Shown: positions 42,780-53,538 of the stretch, piece after piece
How positions within the stretch are numbered: position 1 is the stretch's first letter
Layout of the letters: every line of letters starts with the position of its first letter
Assembly: GCA_963922205.1 (NCBI GenBank)
Contig: CAWUHX010000173.1
Location: 1-64,000 of the forward strand
Reading direction: 5' to 3'
DNA: 64,000 nt
From: Romanomermis culicivorax
Taxonomy: Eukaryota > Nematoda > Enoplea > Mermithida > Mermithidae
The notes under the pieces: generated by a model
Databases searched by the model: none
What the model was told of the DNA's origin: nothing
What the model saw: the letters and a program-made list of their open reading frames with translations, nothing else
Made by a program: the position numbers and the translations under genes

Positions 42780-43240
42780 AGTCCACCAAAACGCATCTTT
42801 TCGCTTGAGAGTTCCCCAAAATATTTTCCACAATGAGAACCATACCCAAAATTTTCTTCCTCAAAAGACCCCATTTGAGAAAAAACGGTGCATACCTACC
42901 TATACTTGAGGGGTAGACCCCCGCAACTTATCCAACCATATACCCAACCCCCCCCCCCCCCAGTTTGGAAAAAATTAGCAAAAAAGTGTATGTTTTTTGG
43001 TCTTTTTTGGGAAAAATTTCGACTTTTTTCGGCCCCCTCCCCCCAACTGGTTGGACCTCTTGCAGGTATGGAGTCTTATGAGGAAAAAAATTTCGGGAAT
43101 GATTCTCTCCGTGGAAAAAATTTTGGGGAATTCAAAACCGGAATAATTTTGGTGAATTTAAAAACGAAAAAATGCGTTTTGGTAGACTTAAAAGGGTCAA
43201 TATCTCAATATTTTCCTGCAATTCGTGCCACAAAGCTGTA
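42780..43240. repeat. Family D ends separated by a family B element
   Basis: 42780-42890 is an inverted family D left end closing with AAAAAACGGTG. 42891-43070 is a family B element (CATACCTACC...TGCAGGTATG). 43071-43235 is a second family D left end in direct orientation ('gaggaaaaaaatttcggga', 'aaaatgcgttttggt') with a decayed hairpin (CCTGCAATTCGTGCC). Confidence 0.65.
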
Positions 43241-43368
43241 GGAAGCGAGATCTGTCATCTATTTGATTGGTTTGAAAAAATTCCAAAAATTCAATTTGAT
43301 TGGTGGAAAAGTTGTCGTCTACTCCTTCCTAATCATGAGTCCAAGCCTGCGCCCAGGTCTAAGCCTAA

Positions 43369-43587
43369 CCCTAAGAAATACCTGTAATTGGGGGCGGGAG
43401 TTGGGGGGGACCCATCCCAACTTGGCCAACCATATACTTAACCCCCCCCCCCCCCCCAGTTTGGAAAAAATTAAAAAAAATTGGCCAGGAAGTGTAATGT
43501 GTTTTTTGGCCTTTTTGGGAAAAATTTCGACTTTTTTCGACCCCCTCCCCCCCAACTGGTCGGACCTCTTACAGGTATGACCTAAGA
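43369..43587 (+). mobile_element. Family B element in telomere-like sequence
   Basis: The element at 43377-43579 (203 bp) has ends AATACCTGTAATTGG and CTTACAGGTATG. Flanks CCCTAAGA (43369-43376) and ACCTAAGA (43580-43587) agree at 7 of 8. The outer sequence on both sides is degenerate GCCTAA ('ggtctaagcctaacc' and 'cctaagactaaagcta'). Confidence 0.8.
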
Positions 43588-43709
43588 CTAAAGCTAATCC
43601 TATGCCAGAAAATTTACCAGAAACGACTGTAAAAATCAATAAATTTTTTCGACCAATCAAAATGATGACAGATCTCGCTTCGCAATGCTTTCTATTCCCG
43701 CCGGTCACT

Positions 43710-45038
43710 GGTATAATCAGGGTTGGGAAAGAACCCATTTTCGAAATTTCGAATTTGGGATTTTTATGGGTTTTTCTAGTTTTAATCAGTTTTTTTTATT
43801 TCACAATTGTAGATCTGACTTAAGTATGAAAAAAGCAAATTCAATAGCTCTTAAGTTTTATTCTTCATAATGCAAAACATTTTCATATCATTTTTCATTA
43901 TTCTAAGCAAAAATACAGATTCCTTATCATAACAAAGAAAATCATGTACTAATGCACCATCAAAAAAATTTTTGGCGTTGAATTTTATAAAGAATAGCTT
44001 TTTAACTGATGCAGATAGCAATCAATTATGCAACTTGCTGTGAACAAAGCCAAATGTTGAAAAATTACGCTCTGATGACGCAGTGGTCACCAAAATGGAA
44101 AACACGTGATTATAACATGACAAAATAAATTTCGCTTGCTCGCCTCAATAGTCTTAAAAACGTACTCTCAGGGCAATGTTTTGGAACGAGAGTCACGTTT
44201 TGCCTTCCGTCAACCAATTATTGCGTAGCGGATTTTTCGCTGCTCTCCAGCATTTTGTGTCAAAACGTGTTTTTTCATCGTCTTCACTAGCCGAGATCAT
44301 TTATTCATTGAGTTGCTTGTAAATTGTGTTTTTGCAGACCGAAAAAAAGTTTGATGTTTCTTTCTTCAACATTCATACTGCTTACAGCCATTCAACCAGA
44401 ATACTTGGTTGGTGGTCCATTTTTGAACCCAAAAAGCCGTCAGCTGCCTTTTTTCCCAGTGGGTTTGCTGTCTTCCTCAAAAGTTTAGGGCTGCTCAAGT
44501 CAGCTCACCAAATGCTGATGGGCGGCTGTGAGCAGGCTTTAGCAGTCTCCAGTAATGCTGTGTATTGCTCACCAGCACTGCTCATAAGTGCTCATGACTC
44601 ATGAGCAGTAAAATCTGCCTAATATTCAGATGAACCAACGAATCAAATCAACTTCAGCCAAAAATTTAAACATGAGTTAAATTTATTGAATATGAATCTT
44701 TGGCTTTTCGATTAGAATAAGTCAACTCAACAGCACAGTCGTAGCAACGGAATCGAATAAAGCTAAGAAGTCTCCTGAATTGGAAATTTATGATAGCATT
44801 TGATTTTGTTTGTTGTGTGATCTCATCTCAACTCTATGGTTATGTCAGTGTCAGAAAAGACGACGTTGCATTTACTAAAGTTGACTCAACTGTCAATTTG
44901 GTTATTTAATCAGAAAGAAACTTGTATTCCTGAGAACAAAAAAGAAAAAAAATGAATTTTTTTCTTGAAAACCGAAAAACCCAGTAAGGTTCAATTTTCC
45001 AACCCAAAAACCCAATGCCCGCCAACCCTGGGCATAAT
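43710..45038. mobile_element. hAT-like element with CAGGGTTGG ends
   Basis: The element at 43718-45030 (1313 bp) has ends CAGGGTTGGGAAAGAACCC and CCCGCCAACCCTG. Flanks GGTATAAT (43710-43717) and GGCATAAT (45031-45038) agree at 7 of 8. It is the same family as 6741-8265. The frame 44326-44604 shows no transposase motif and contains 'gctcatgactcatgagc'-type repeats. Confidence 0.75.
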
Positions 45039-45340
45039 CCAGCGTTTTTTTTGTGCACGGACATTTGTGCCAATTGGCACAAGATACCAAAAAAATTTGT
45101 GCCAATAGCACAAAAAATTTTCCTACTAGAAACCTGAAAACTGGGGAAAAGTTTTATGCCAAAAATTTGATAAAAAGTTGACGTTTACACCAGCGTTTTG
45201 TGCACAGTCATTTGTGCCAATCGGCACAAGAGGCCAAAAAAATTTGTGTCAATGGCACAAAAAAAATTTTTCAACTAGAAACATACTGAGAACTGCGGAA
45301 AGGTTTTAGGCCAAAAGCTAGATAAAAATATCAGTTCCTA
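45039..45340. repeat. Family G, TGTGCCAATTGGCACA palindromes
   Basis: The near-palindrome TTGTGCCAATTGGCACAA recurs at about 45067, 45095, 45210 and 45245. The same family is at 55345-55492 and 60605-60775. The boundaries and class are unknown. Confidence 0.55.
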
Positions 45341-45379
45341 ATTAAAGCTTTGTTCAATGCATTAATTTTTTGTAAAAAT

Positions 45380-45850
45380 CGTGCCCAACCTATTTTTCAG
45401 CCGACCATGTCTGTGAGATAAGAGAAAACTGTACAAAAAATAGCTGAAGGCGACTCAAAAAGAAGTAGAATGCTGAGAAAATTTGGATAACTCTAGCATT
45501 GTTCAGGATATTAAAATTAGTTCAATTTTCGACTTTGAATATCTAATAAATGCAAAGACTAGAGAAAATAAAGTCCAAATTGGGTGAATTTTCTGTCGAA
45601 ACATTGTACAAATGATATGTATTGATTTTTCTATTTGAATTAATCAAACATGAAAAGAAGAATTTGGGTTTTAAATGAGAATCCAACTGAATGAACAGAG
45701 AATATTCAGAATTTCTTTTCATTCATCAGTCATATACAGCCTATAAAGTCTGCTGCAACGATAATAATGCACTGTTCGACGAGAAATCGTTCGGGTTCGG
45801 GTCAAAAATACCAGTAGTGCTTTAGTAGGAAGTATTATAACGGAAAGTGG
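45380..45850. repeat. Dispersed repeat I, copy 1
   Basis: Shares order and phrases with 54560-54965 and 57475-57990: 'tgcccaacct', 'gagaaaactgtac', 'tggtcgaaacattgtac' and 'cagtcat..aacctataaag'. Non-coding. The ends are not defined. Confidence 0.55.
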
Positions 45851-46432
45851 GGTGACTTTGATCAGGGGCAACTTTGATCAGGGTACAGCATTTGATAGCT
45901 ATTTGAGATCAGCAGGTCATTTTTGCTGTGTAGACAATCTCACAGCAGGGGTTGTTCATAATCTCAAATTTTTCCGATAACTTCAATAATCATTATTATT
46001 AGGGCTGTTCCGAGATCAAATTTTTGGAGAAGTCGAGACCGAGATGGAGAATGGAACTCCGGTATGTTCGAGATCGAGATGTAAATTTTCTTTTATTCGA
46101 GATCGAGTGAGATCGAGATCGAGGTTTTCTACGATTCTTTTCTATATACAATTTTTTTCTTTTCTATATACAATTTTTTTCGCCCAGAGAGGTTTTCCAG
46201 GCCTAATTTCAATTTGCATGATGCACAACATCGTCAAGCTCCCAGAAATCCACATTTCATCAATTTTTAGTTAGCCACCAAACGACCAAAAAATTCCTCA
46301 ATTATTTCTCAAATGCACAAAAACTATGTTAACGAACATGTAAATTTTTTAAGGACTGTGTAATCGACATAAACTTTGGTTTTTCATCAAATTATTCAAA
46401 TTCTTTAAGAAAACAATGCAAGATAAAACATC

Positions 46433-47549
46433 TACAGTCCAGATCACAAGTAATGTGTGTTTTTGCTTGTGGGTTGCTTGTCACAAGCGCCAATTTGGCA
46501 AGCGCTTGGCAAACAATCCACAAGTGCTTCGGATTGCTTATGGAATGCTTGTGGGTTGCTTGTCCAAGCGCGTGTGAGTCGCTTGTCGAGTGCTTGTAGG
46601 TTGCTTGCCAAGTGCTTGTGACCTGCTTGCCAAGCGCTTGTGAATTGCTTGCCAAGTGCTTGTGAATTGATTGCCAACTGCTTGTGACTCGCTTGCCAAG
46701 CACTTGCAGCTGTCAGTGTGAATGTCAGTTGGAATATATTTATGAAGGCAATTATTTATTGGAAGTCTGTCGGTGTACTTTGAGGACGTTTACAACATGC
46801 AGCTTTTTGGAAGCAACAGCAGACATTTTTTGTTTTCGACTTTTTTCGAAGAGAATAATGTATTACGTTTTTCAAAAAATGCTCCCTGCTGTACATGCAT
46901 AAAAACGGAATAAAGTAAACTTTTTCTTAAAATTTTCTCAATAATTATTTACAGTGAAAAAGCAAGTGCTATTTTATATTTTTGAAATTGTCTGCTAAAA
47001 TAAATTGGACTAAAAATTTGTGAGCACGCCCAACCAGCCTGTAACAATTCTTTTGGAAAAAATTCCACCAGACAAGCTCTGCCAAAAATTTTGACTACAA
47101 TGCTGTTGTCATTTTTCCAATTTATTAGGATTTTTATGAAAGCCTTACTGTAGCAGACCGATTGTTTCATATCATCAACATATTTCACCTCTACAGTTAT
47201 CCATTTCAATGTATCCCTTCGGTGGAATTCTTTTGTCGGAAAAGACAAAGGCGTCCCTAAACGTGAAGAATAAGATCGTAAAAGAGTGTCTGTTGTGCAT
47301 TGCTTGTGGACTGCTTGTGAAACGCTTTCGGATTACTTGTGCAATGCTTGTAGAGAGCTTGTGGAACCCTTTTGGAGTACTTGTGGAACGCTTGTGACCT
47401 GCTTGTGAAATGCTTGTGGGTTGCTTGGCAAGCGCTTGTGAGTTGCTTGTGGCAAGCAACAAGATGACAAGCAATCCACAAGCACTTGGCAAGCACCTCG
47501 CTTGCCAAGCGCTTGTGGACATGCCACGTTACTTGTAATCTGGACTGTA
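46433..47549. mobile_element. TA-flanked element with inverted GCTTGTGG arrays
   Basis: The element at 46435-47547 (1113 bp) has ends CAGTCCAGATCACAAGTAA and the complement of CAGTCCAGATTACAAGTAAC, flanked by TA (46433-46434 and 47548-47549), as for Tc1/mariner-type insertions. Arrays of a GCTTGTGAATTGCTTGCCAA-like unit lie at 46455-46710 and, inverted, at 47290-47520. The reading frames over them are array translations. The core (46750-47250) is unrecognised. Confidence 0.75.
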
Positions 47550-47569
47550 ATCTATAATATGATGTTTAA

Positions 47570-48550
47570 AGGCGATAAACATACGCTAGAATGACATTTT
47601 CTGACCATGCACTAGACATTATACCAAAAAATATAAATCATTTTGATCATTGAAAATTTTATGCAATTATGCATGCACTTTAGCGCAAACTCTCATGAAC
47701 TTGGCTGGAAAGATATGAGTAAGAATAGTAGAAATTTCCAAAAACTACTTCCATAAAGCTTTTAAATTGATTTAACGTTAGTAAGGAAATAATCACTACA
47801 AAAAGCTTAGAGACTTGAAGTATTGATCTTTCTCAAAAACTGTGTCAAGGAAAATATGCGAATTTTCATTAAATTTCATGATAAAATATTGAAGATTAGC
47901 AGTCAAAACATGATATAATACGTTTAGCATGATGAAAACTGTTATAAATTGAGTGATAAGTGAAGGCATTCATGCTTAAAGCTGCGCCTAAGTTAGGAAA
48001 TACATAATAATGATAATTAAAATAATGGCGCTTATCCACTTTGGTCCACTGTTTTTTTCCATGAACCTTTTCCCACAAATGTGGAAAGGGATGAAATTTT
48101 ACATAAATCCTTAAAAATCTTAAAATCCTCGTTTTTTCGCTTGAAAAGGCTCACAGACGCTTTATTTAAGTGTTTTTGAGCTTTTTAAAGCATTCTGATA
48201 ATCATTCTAATCATATATTTCAAAAATTAGATTTAAATTCTGTGTTCATAAATCGTAATTTCTAGAAATTTATCATTCGAAAAATTTTAAACCATTTATT
48301 TATTCGTAACCTTTCATAAATTTGACCAAAAAGCAATGAGTCAGAAGCATAGAACTTTTCCAAAAATACTTCCATGAAGCTTTTGAATTGAATTTACATT
48401 AAAAAAAGAACAAACGCTTCAAAAAGTTGAGAAAGTTGACGTGTTGACCTTTCTCAAAAAATCTAAAAAAAATCAAAATTAATACGTCTTATTATTTTCT
48501 AAATTATGTAAAAAATCTCGAATAATATCTCGGATAAAATCTTAAAAAAT
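47570..48550. repeat. Family D interior sequences and a CACTG end
   Basis: Family D interior from 47690 ('aaactctcatgaacttgg', 'taattaaaataatggcg') followed by a CACTGTTTTTTTCCATG end at 48047, then more family D interior to 48480. No duplication was found. It is probably a broken copy older than the enclosing hAT, or one inserted in it. Confidence 0.5.
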
Positions 48551-48666
48551 ACCAATATCGAGCGAGATCGAGATCCCCAGAAATCGAATATCCGAGATCA
48601 AGATCAAGATGTGAAAAATACCAAGATTTGTCGAGATCGAGATCTCGGAACAGCCCTAATTATTAT

Positions 48667-49300
48667 GTATTACTTAGCTCAGGCGCGGCTTTCAGAATGT
48701 CTACCCTCACCTATCATTTAATGTATAATAATTTTCATCATCTCAAACATATTATCTCATGTTTTAAGTGGTAATCTTCAATATTTTATCTTGATATTTA
48801 ATGAAGATTCACAGTTTTTCATTGGAACATTTCTTGAGAAAGGTCAATACTTCAAATCTGTAAACTTTTTGAAGCAATTAATGTAAAATATATTCAGGAG
48901 CTTCATGGAAGTAGTTTTCGGAAGATTGTACTTTTCCACTCTTATCTTTTCGGCCAAGTTCATAAGAGTTAAGGAATAAATTACCGGTTTAAAAATTTAT
49001 CAAATCAAATTCTATAAATTAGGATTTCTGAACCCTAAATTCGAATCTAATTTTTGAAATAAATGTTTAGAAAATTGATTTTCCAGCATCGCGGAAGGTC
49101 AATACACAGAAAATTTCTCCTTGGGCTTTCACTTGTCATCATGGAGGAATTAACCATCAGTTCATCTAATGCAAATTTATTATGCTATCGGATAGTTTTT
49201 TCGATAAACTGTTCCACAATGCTTGTAAATTAGACTTGAAACTCGAAAATTTCGATTTTTTTGCTTAATTTTAATGAATTTTTTTCAGTTATGAATAAAA
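48667..49300. repeat. Right remainder of a family D element
   Basis: 'acttagctcaggcgcggctt', 'aacatattatctcatgtttt' and 'gaaaattgattttccagc' are standard family D interior phrases and continue the sequence interrupted at 45999. The left part is 45960-45999. Its right terminus is not identifiable. Confidence 0.55.
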
Positions 49301-49720
49301 TTCAAAAATTACGCTGATTTGGTTATTAGTCCTTGGCTATGACATAGAGGAACATAGTTTACTTATTTAAACCTATTTTTGCTACGTACAAATTGTACAA
49401 ATGAAATGTTGGCCGTCGTTTGTGCATGTGCAAATGGGTCATTACAAAAAAACCCTGGCCGGGCTTTTTACAGGTGTGCTAGGGAGATAATAAAAAACTG
49501 TGCAAGCAAACAGGGAATAATTCAAGTGTACGGTATTTTCTCATTTTCAGGGAAAACCCGTCTTCGGAGATTTTCATGATGCTGGACACGATTCTGAACT
49601 CAAAATAAGTGGCGGTCATGAAATCCAGTGGTCAAAAAGTCAGAAAAAACCAATTATGCAAATGAGCAAAAGTAGGCAATTTTCACCACTAAAATTGGAT
49701 TAACTGAAAATTTAACTTCC
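49301..49720 (+). other. Unidentified; short cysteine-bearing frame
   Basis: The frame 49379-49579 contains VVCACANGSLQKNPGRAFYR followed by CAREIIKNCA, loosely like a GRF zinc finger (C.C....GR.FY.C.....C). It has no neighbours supporting a gene and is weak evidence. Confidence 0.2.
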
Positions 49721-50150
49721 ACATGCCTAAGCCTAAGCCTGAATCTAAGCCTGAGCCAGTATTAGTGCGCCTGGTGGCCACCCATCTTATAATGTGTGCG
49801 TGTGTGTAATGCAAAAGATACCTACTGTAGTGGGATAATATCTGTGAGGAGGCATAAATGGTATAACATGCTTGCTAAATGATAGCCTAAGCCTGCTTTG
49901 TACTGTTGTCTGAAGTTACGCGTTATAACCAGTTATTTTAGGTATCCTTTGCATTGCACACGTTATAAGATGGATGGCCACCAGGCGCACCTAAGTCTAA
50001 GCCTGAACCTAAGCCTTAGTCTAAACCTAAGCCTAAGTCTCAACCGGAGCCTAACCTAAGCCTGAACTTAAACCTTAGCCTGAAGCTAAGCCTAAGCCTA
50101 AACCTAAGCCTAAGTCTCAACCTGAGTCTAACTTAAGCCTAAACTCAAAT
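49721..50150. repeat. Degenerate TTAGGC-like (telomere-type) arrays
   Basis: GCCTAA repeats with many substitutions (CCTAAGCCTAAGCCTGAA, CTAAGCCTAAACCTAAGCC) run from 49721 to 49750 and 49993 to 50150, interrupted by a MITE. The complement is the nematode telomeric unit TTAGGC. It is an interstitial, decayed block rather than a chromosome end. Confidence 0.65.
49756..49994. mobile_element. TIR element inside the telomere-like array
   Basis: Ends TGCGCCTGGTGGCCACCCAT and the complement of TGCGCCTGGTGGCCATCCAT, continuing into 'cttataa.gtgtgcg'; TIR of about 35 bp. The outer bases are TTAG on the left and CCTAAG on the right. A TTA/TAA-like target would fit Harbinger, but the array makes the duplication ambiguous. 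Confidence 0.65.
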
Positions 50151-50790
50151 CAAAACTAGAGAATTGACAAATCAGACTTCGGCTTTGCTACCAAAATCTA
50201 AGAATTCGCAGCAAAAGTCTATTGCTATATTTTGTATGGCTTCTTACCTTGTCTAACAAAAACGTTGGAATTGATCAGACTTTCGACAAATCTCAGTCCT
50301 TGCATCGTCAGTTTTTGGGGAACGTTGACTAAAATTTCGGTTAATTCCACTCTAAAGTAGGTAAACAATCTTGGCACCTGTAGGCGAAAAAATCACAAAG
50401 AGAAATTTACGAAAGTTCTCGCAGGTCAAAAACCGCAGATGACTCGTCAACGACCATTGGGAATGGAAAGTATTTCAAAGCTGCGCCTAGGCATTTCAAA
50501 GTAAGCATAAACGTTTCATCATGCGAATCAGTTTGCTTCTTGAAAAGCGAAGCGACCGAGAGAGGTGTTTTTCGCAACAAATCTTTAAAATCTTCGTCCT
50601 TGTGATTGTGACATCGGAGTCTGGAGAAGCATTATATGTGTAAGTTAAAAAGTTCGAGATGGCAAGAAAATAAATATGAAAAATGTAAACATATAGAGCG
50701 ACAAATTTTAGAGGAAAGTAAAGGGGCAAAAAATATATATGTATATGTATAAAAGTATAAATTGAAAATATAAAAATATATATATAATTG
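50151..50790. other. Intergenic, nothing recognised
   Basis: No coding-like frame. 50650-50790 is AT-rich with tatata tracts. The minus-strand frame 50496-50915 includes the satellite next door. Confidence 0.4.
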
Positions 50791-51678
50791 ATGGAATACG
50801 GACAATTCGCCCCCAGTAATTCGTCCCTGGCAATTCGTCTCCCACAATTCGACCCTGCAGTTCGCCCCTGAGCAATTCGCCCCCCGGACAATTCGCCCCC
50901 AGTAATTCGCCCCAATTCAGTGTTTTTTTAATTTAAAAAATTGAGATTTAAAAATAAATCCACTAGGTTGTTAGCAGTTATGTAATTTTTCTACACATCC
51001 ATACACAATAGCTAGAGATTTTTCCCAGCCGAAATAGAATGTTTATTTATGAATTCTGCATGCAGAATGCAAGTACTATGTACAAGAAGAAAAAGATCTA
51101 CAGTAGGGGTCCCCAAGGTCGGATTTTTCAGGCAGGGGTAAAGTTGAAAATTTGCGGGGTAGTGTAGCTCGTACAGTCAGCAATACAGCATTTGAGCAGT
51201 AGTTCCCTAGAATTGAAGTAGCCGGTTGCTTTTCCACTTGGAAAAAAATGTGTGGCTGAGTTCAAAATGAAAGCTTGCAGCTAAAGTTTATCTGACTGAA
51301 AATAATCAATTTCGACCAAAAATTTGTGAAAAATCTCAACACTGGCAATTTGCAAATTCATATTTTTTCAAGTTTGTAATGATGGTATCCTTATCCCCAG
51401 AAACCATGCCAAATTTTGGTCTAATGGCATGAATACCTGGGAGAATTCACACAGAATTTTTTAACACAGATATCATAGGCAGAATTACGAGTCATTTATG
51501 TTCTTCGATCTGCATGTGTTTTTTTATGCTTTTTGTTCCTTTTTTCGTTTAATTTTTTCTTGTATTCCTTTTTTTGTTTTTCATCTTTCTTGTTTAGTTT
51601 CTTCTATATTTTTTGATTACCTTTTACTCATTCTCCTTTTCTGATTTTTTTCCTTTATATTTTTCTTCTGTTTTTTCT

Positions 51679-52551
51679 ATTTTTCAGGGTTCATACACAA
51701 CCTGGGAACCTGGGAATGTCAGGGGATTTTTTTGTTTTTCTGGGAAACCTGGGAACCTGGGAAAGTCAGGGGATTTTGTCACAAATTCCAAAAAATTGAA
51801 GGAAAAGAGAAAAAGAAAGAGAATGGAAAGAAAATGAGAAGGAATGGCTTGGGGTGGTCGTGGACCCTATGAGTGGTTTTACTTTTCTGACCTTTGGCTG
51901 TCTCAAAATTTTCTAGCTCCACATGTATTGCTTGGTCGCTAGGCGCCAACTTAATTAGTTTTTCACACTGTTCTCACATGAGCAATGTGCCTTTCGTCCG
52001 ATACAGTTAGAGAAAGTTACTCATCGTGAATCAGCGTCTTGTGTATGACTACATACAATCATCAGGTGGCTTGGAAAAGGTATGTCACATTCTGATCAGA
52101 TCTTATGTTAAATATTTTCATGAAACATCAGAAACAATGTGACACCTTTGTTTAGATTGAGATATCTGATAAAATGCTGAGAAATGTGAAAAGCAGTCGA
52201 ACACAATATGATCAATATTTAGAAGAAGAAAATTCCAAAGTGACAGCATCAAATGTTGCCGAAAAGAAACACAAATTAGTCGAAATTGAAATCAAACAGC
52301 TACAAGAAAAAAAGAAAAAAATCGAAGAAACAACTGTGAAAGATAAGTAAGCTATTGATTTTCAATTTGCTGCTTTGCGAAATGTTTTGAAATAAAGAAT
52401 TTTTGTGTTTGCAACCTTTTTTCAAAAGAAAATGATTGATATTCGGTAATATTGATATGAAAAAACCTGGGATTTTTTGCTGGGAAGACCTGGAAAACCT
52501 GGGAAATTCAGGGGATTTTATTTACGGGAATGTGTGTGAACCCTGATTTTT
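51679..52551 (+). mobile_element. Family H element (CAGGGTTCATAC), 6-bp duplication
   Basis: The element at 51685-52545 (861 bp) has ends CAGGGTTCATACACAACC and the complement of CAGGGTTCACACACATTCCC, followed inside by AACCTGGGAACCTGGGAA repeats. Flanks ATTTTT (51679-51684 and 52546-52551) are identical over 6 bp. The second copy (58141-59673) also shows exactly 6 bp. It is hAT-like by its TIR. Confidence 0.75.
52019..52346 (+). pseudogene. Two exon-like segments inside family H
   Basis: One segment ends SCVYDYIQSSGGLEK at 52079 next to the donor GTATGT. After TTTGTTTAG a second (52156-52346) reads IEISDKMLRNVKSSRTQYDQ, then an Lys/Glu-rich coiled coil (KKHKLVEIEIKQLQEKKKK), and stops or splices at TAAGTAAGC. 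The codon phase carries across the proposed intron. It could be the tail of the transposon's own protein or a captured host exon. I do not recognise it with confidence. Confidence 0.4.
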
Positions 52552-52665
52552 ATTCTTTTTCTGTTTTTGGTACACTGAAAAGTTGTCACGAAAAAGATAG
52601 TGAAGAACACGATAGAGTCACACGTAGAATAATTGTGATACTTTGTCATAATCTTAATTGCTCTC

Positions 52666-52768
52666 CATAGATCCCGATAAAAAGTTACAAGAAATGAAGC
52701 TGGAAAAAGAAAACCTGGAGATATATTACATAACATATCATGGAGTTGCTTTTAAATCTAAAACCAGG
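52666..52768 (+). other. Exon-like coiled-coil segment
   Basis: Between CTCCATAG and ACCAG|GTAAGA the sequence reads LQEMKLEKENLEIYYITYHG in an open frame. It lies just outside family H but inside the AATTCGCCCC element. It may be one exon of that element's gene. Very short and weak. Confidence 0.25.
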
Positions 52769-52867
52769 TAAGAATAGTACCAGGGGCGAATTGCTCAGGG
52801 GCGAATTACTGGGAGCGAATTGTCCTAGAACCATAATTGATGAGCGGAAATGCTCAAGAATTTTTGG

Positions 52868-53130
52868 CCATATGACGACCCACCCACAGATTAACCAATC
52901 GTGACTATCCTAGGGCTAGTCTCCATATCTATGAACGAAAAAGGCCAAAAATGTGTACTTCTTGGTTGGTAATGTCATTTTCAAACAACAAAATGGTAAA
53001 AAATGTCAATTTTTTGGGTACTTCGGGCCATAAATACAATTTTATGTAGTTTTTTAGACTGCGATTACTATTTTTTGAACTGTTTTTCGGGCATCTTACG
53101 GAGAAGTTTGAAATTTTTTTCCTTTAAGGA
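52868..53130 (-). repeat. Degenerate family A copy
   Basis: A reverse-oriented, worn copy: 'catatgacgacccaccc', 'cctagggctag', 'ttgggtacttcgggccataa' (decayed palindrome) and 'ttcctttaaggaccccatcc' match the order in 2700-3010. It was the target into which the next copy inserted. Confidence 0.6.
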
Positions 53131-53145
53131 CCCCATCCGAAAATG

Positions 53146-53538
53146 ATTTCACTCATTACATGTAACGGAGCCCCGAGGTCTGGGGGGGAGGGTTGGGCCA
53201 CTTTTTTGGGGCCGGGGGTCAGTAATTCCCAAAATTTTGGAGGGAGGGGCCTCTGATTGATAAAAAATTTGATTTTTTGACGAAGAAAGTCCGAAAAACA
53301 GTTCAAAAAAATAGTAATTTTTGTCTAAAAAATGTATTTATAGTGCGAAGCGCCGAGAAAATGGACGTTCTTGACCATTTTTTGTTCAAAAATTGACATT
53401 TTTCATCGAAAAATTGACATTTTTCCGACCAAAGGTATGGGGGTTCCTGGGGCTATATGCTCTATGGTCGACGATTTCTGGGGAGGGGGTTCCCATAGCA
53501 CTTCCCCCCCCCCCCCCAATTACATGTATGGTTCCACT
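53146..53538 (+). mobile_element. Family A element
   Basis: The element at 53154-53530 (377 bp) runs from CATTACATGTAACGGAGCCC to ATTACATGTATG. Flanks ATTTCACT and GTTCCACT agree at 6 of 8. It has a palindrome-like GCGAAGCGC at 53344 and a C-run at 53504-53518. Confidence 0.8.

Larger units (their letters stand above)
45992..48666. mobile_element. hAT-like element with GAGATCGAGATC arrays, holding further elements
   Basis: The element at 46000-48658 (2659 bp) has ends TAGGGCTGTTCCGAGATC and GATCTCGGAACAGCCCTA, with perfect 8-bp flanks ATTATTAT (45992-45999 and 48659-48666). Arrays of GAGATCGA occur at 46020-46125 and, inverted, at 48555-48650. It sits inside an older family D interior ('tttcaataatcattattat' continues at 'gtattacttagctcaggcg'). 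Confidence 0.85.
50800..52832. mobile_element. Element with inverted AATTCGCCCC arrays
   Basis: 50806-50922 repeats a unit of about 15 bp (GGACAATTCGCCCCCAGTA, CAATTCGCCCC). Its complement closes at 52784-52828 (GGGGCGAATTACTGGGAGCG...GAATTGTCC). The outermost bases are GGACAATTCG on both sides when inverted. Inside are a partial family E end (GGGGTCCCCAAGGTCGG at 51109), AT-rich sequence and the CAGGGTTCATAC element. It has the same inverted-array layout as 4309-4920. The target duplication was not resolved. Confidence 0.55.

Noticed and set aside
44326..44604. 92-codon frame as a transposase fragment of the CAGGGTTGG element
   Set aside because: No hAT motif (BED finger, LHALA, dimerisation block) is present and part of it translates a GCTCATGAGC-type repeat.
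46392..47527. Ser/His/Ala-rich repeated protein frames on the minus strand
   Set aside because: Translations of the GCTTGTGG array; frames in all phases give similar repeats.
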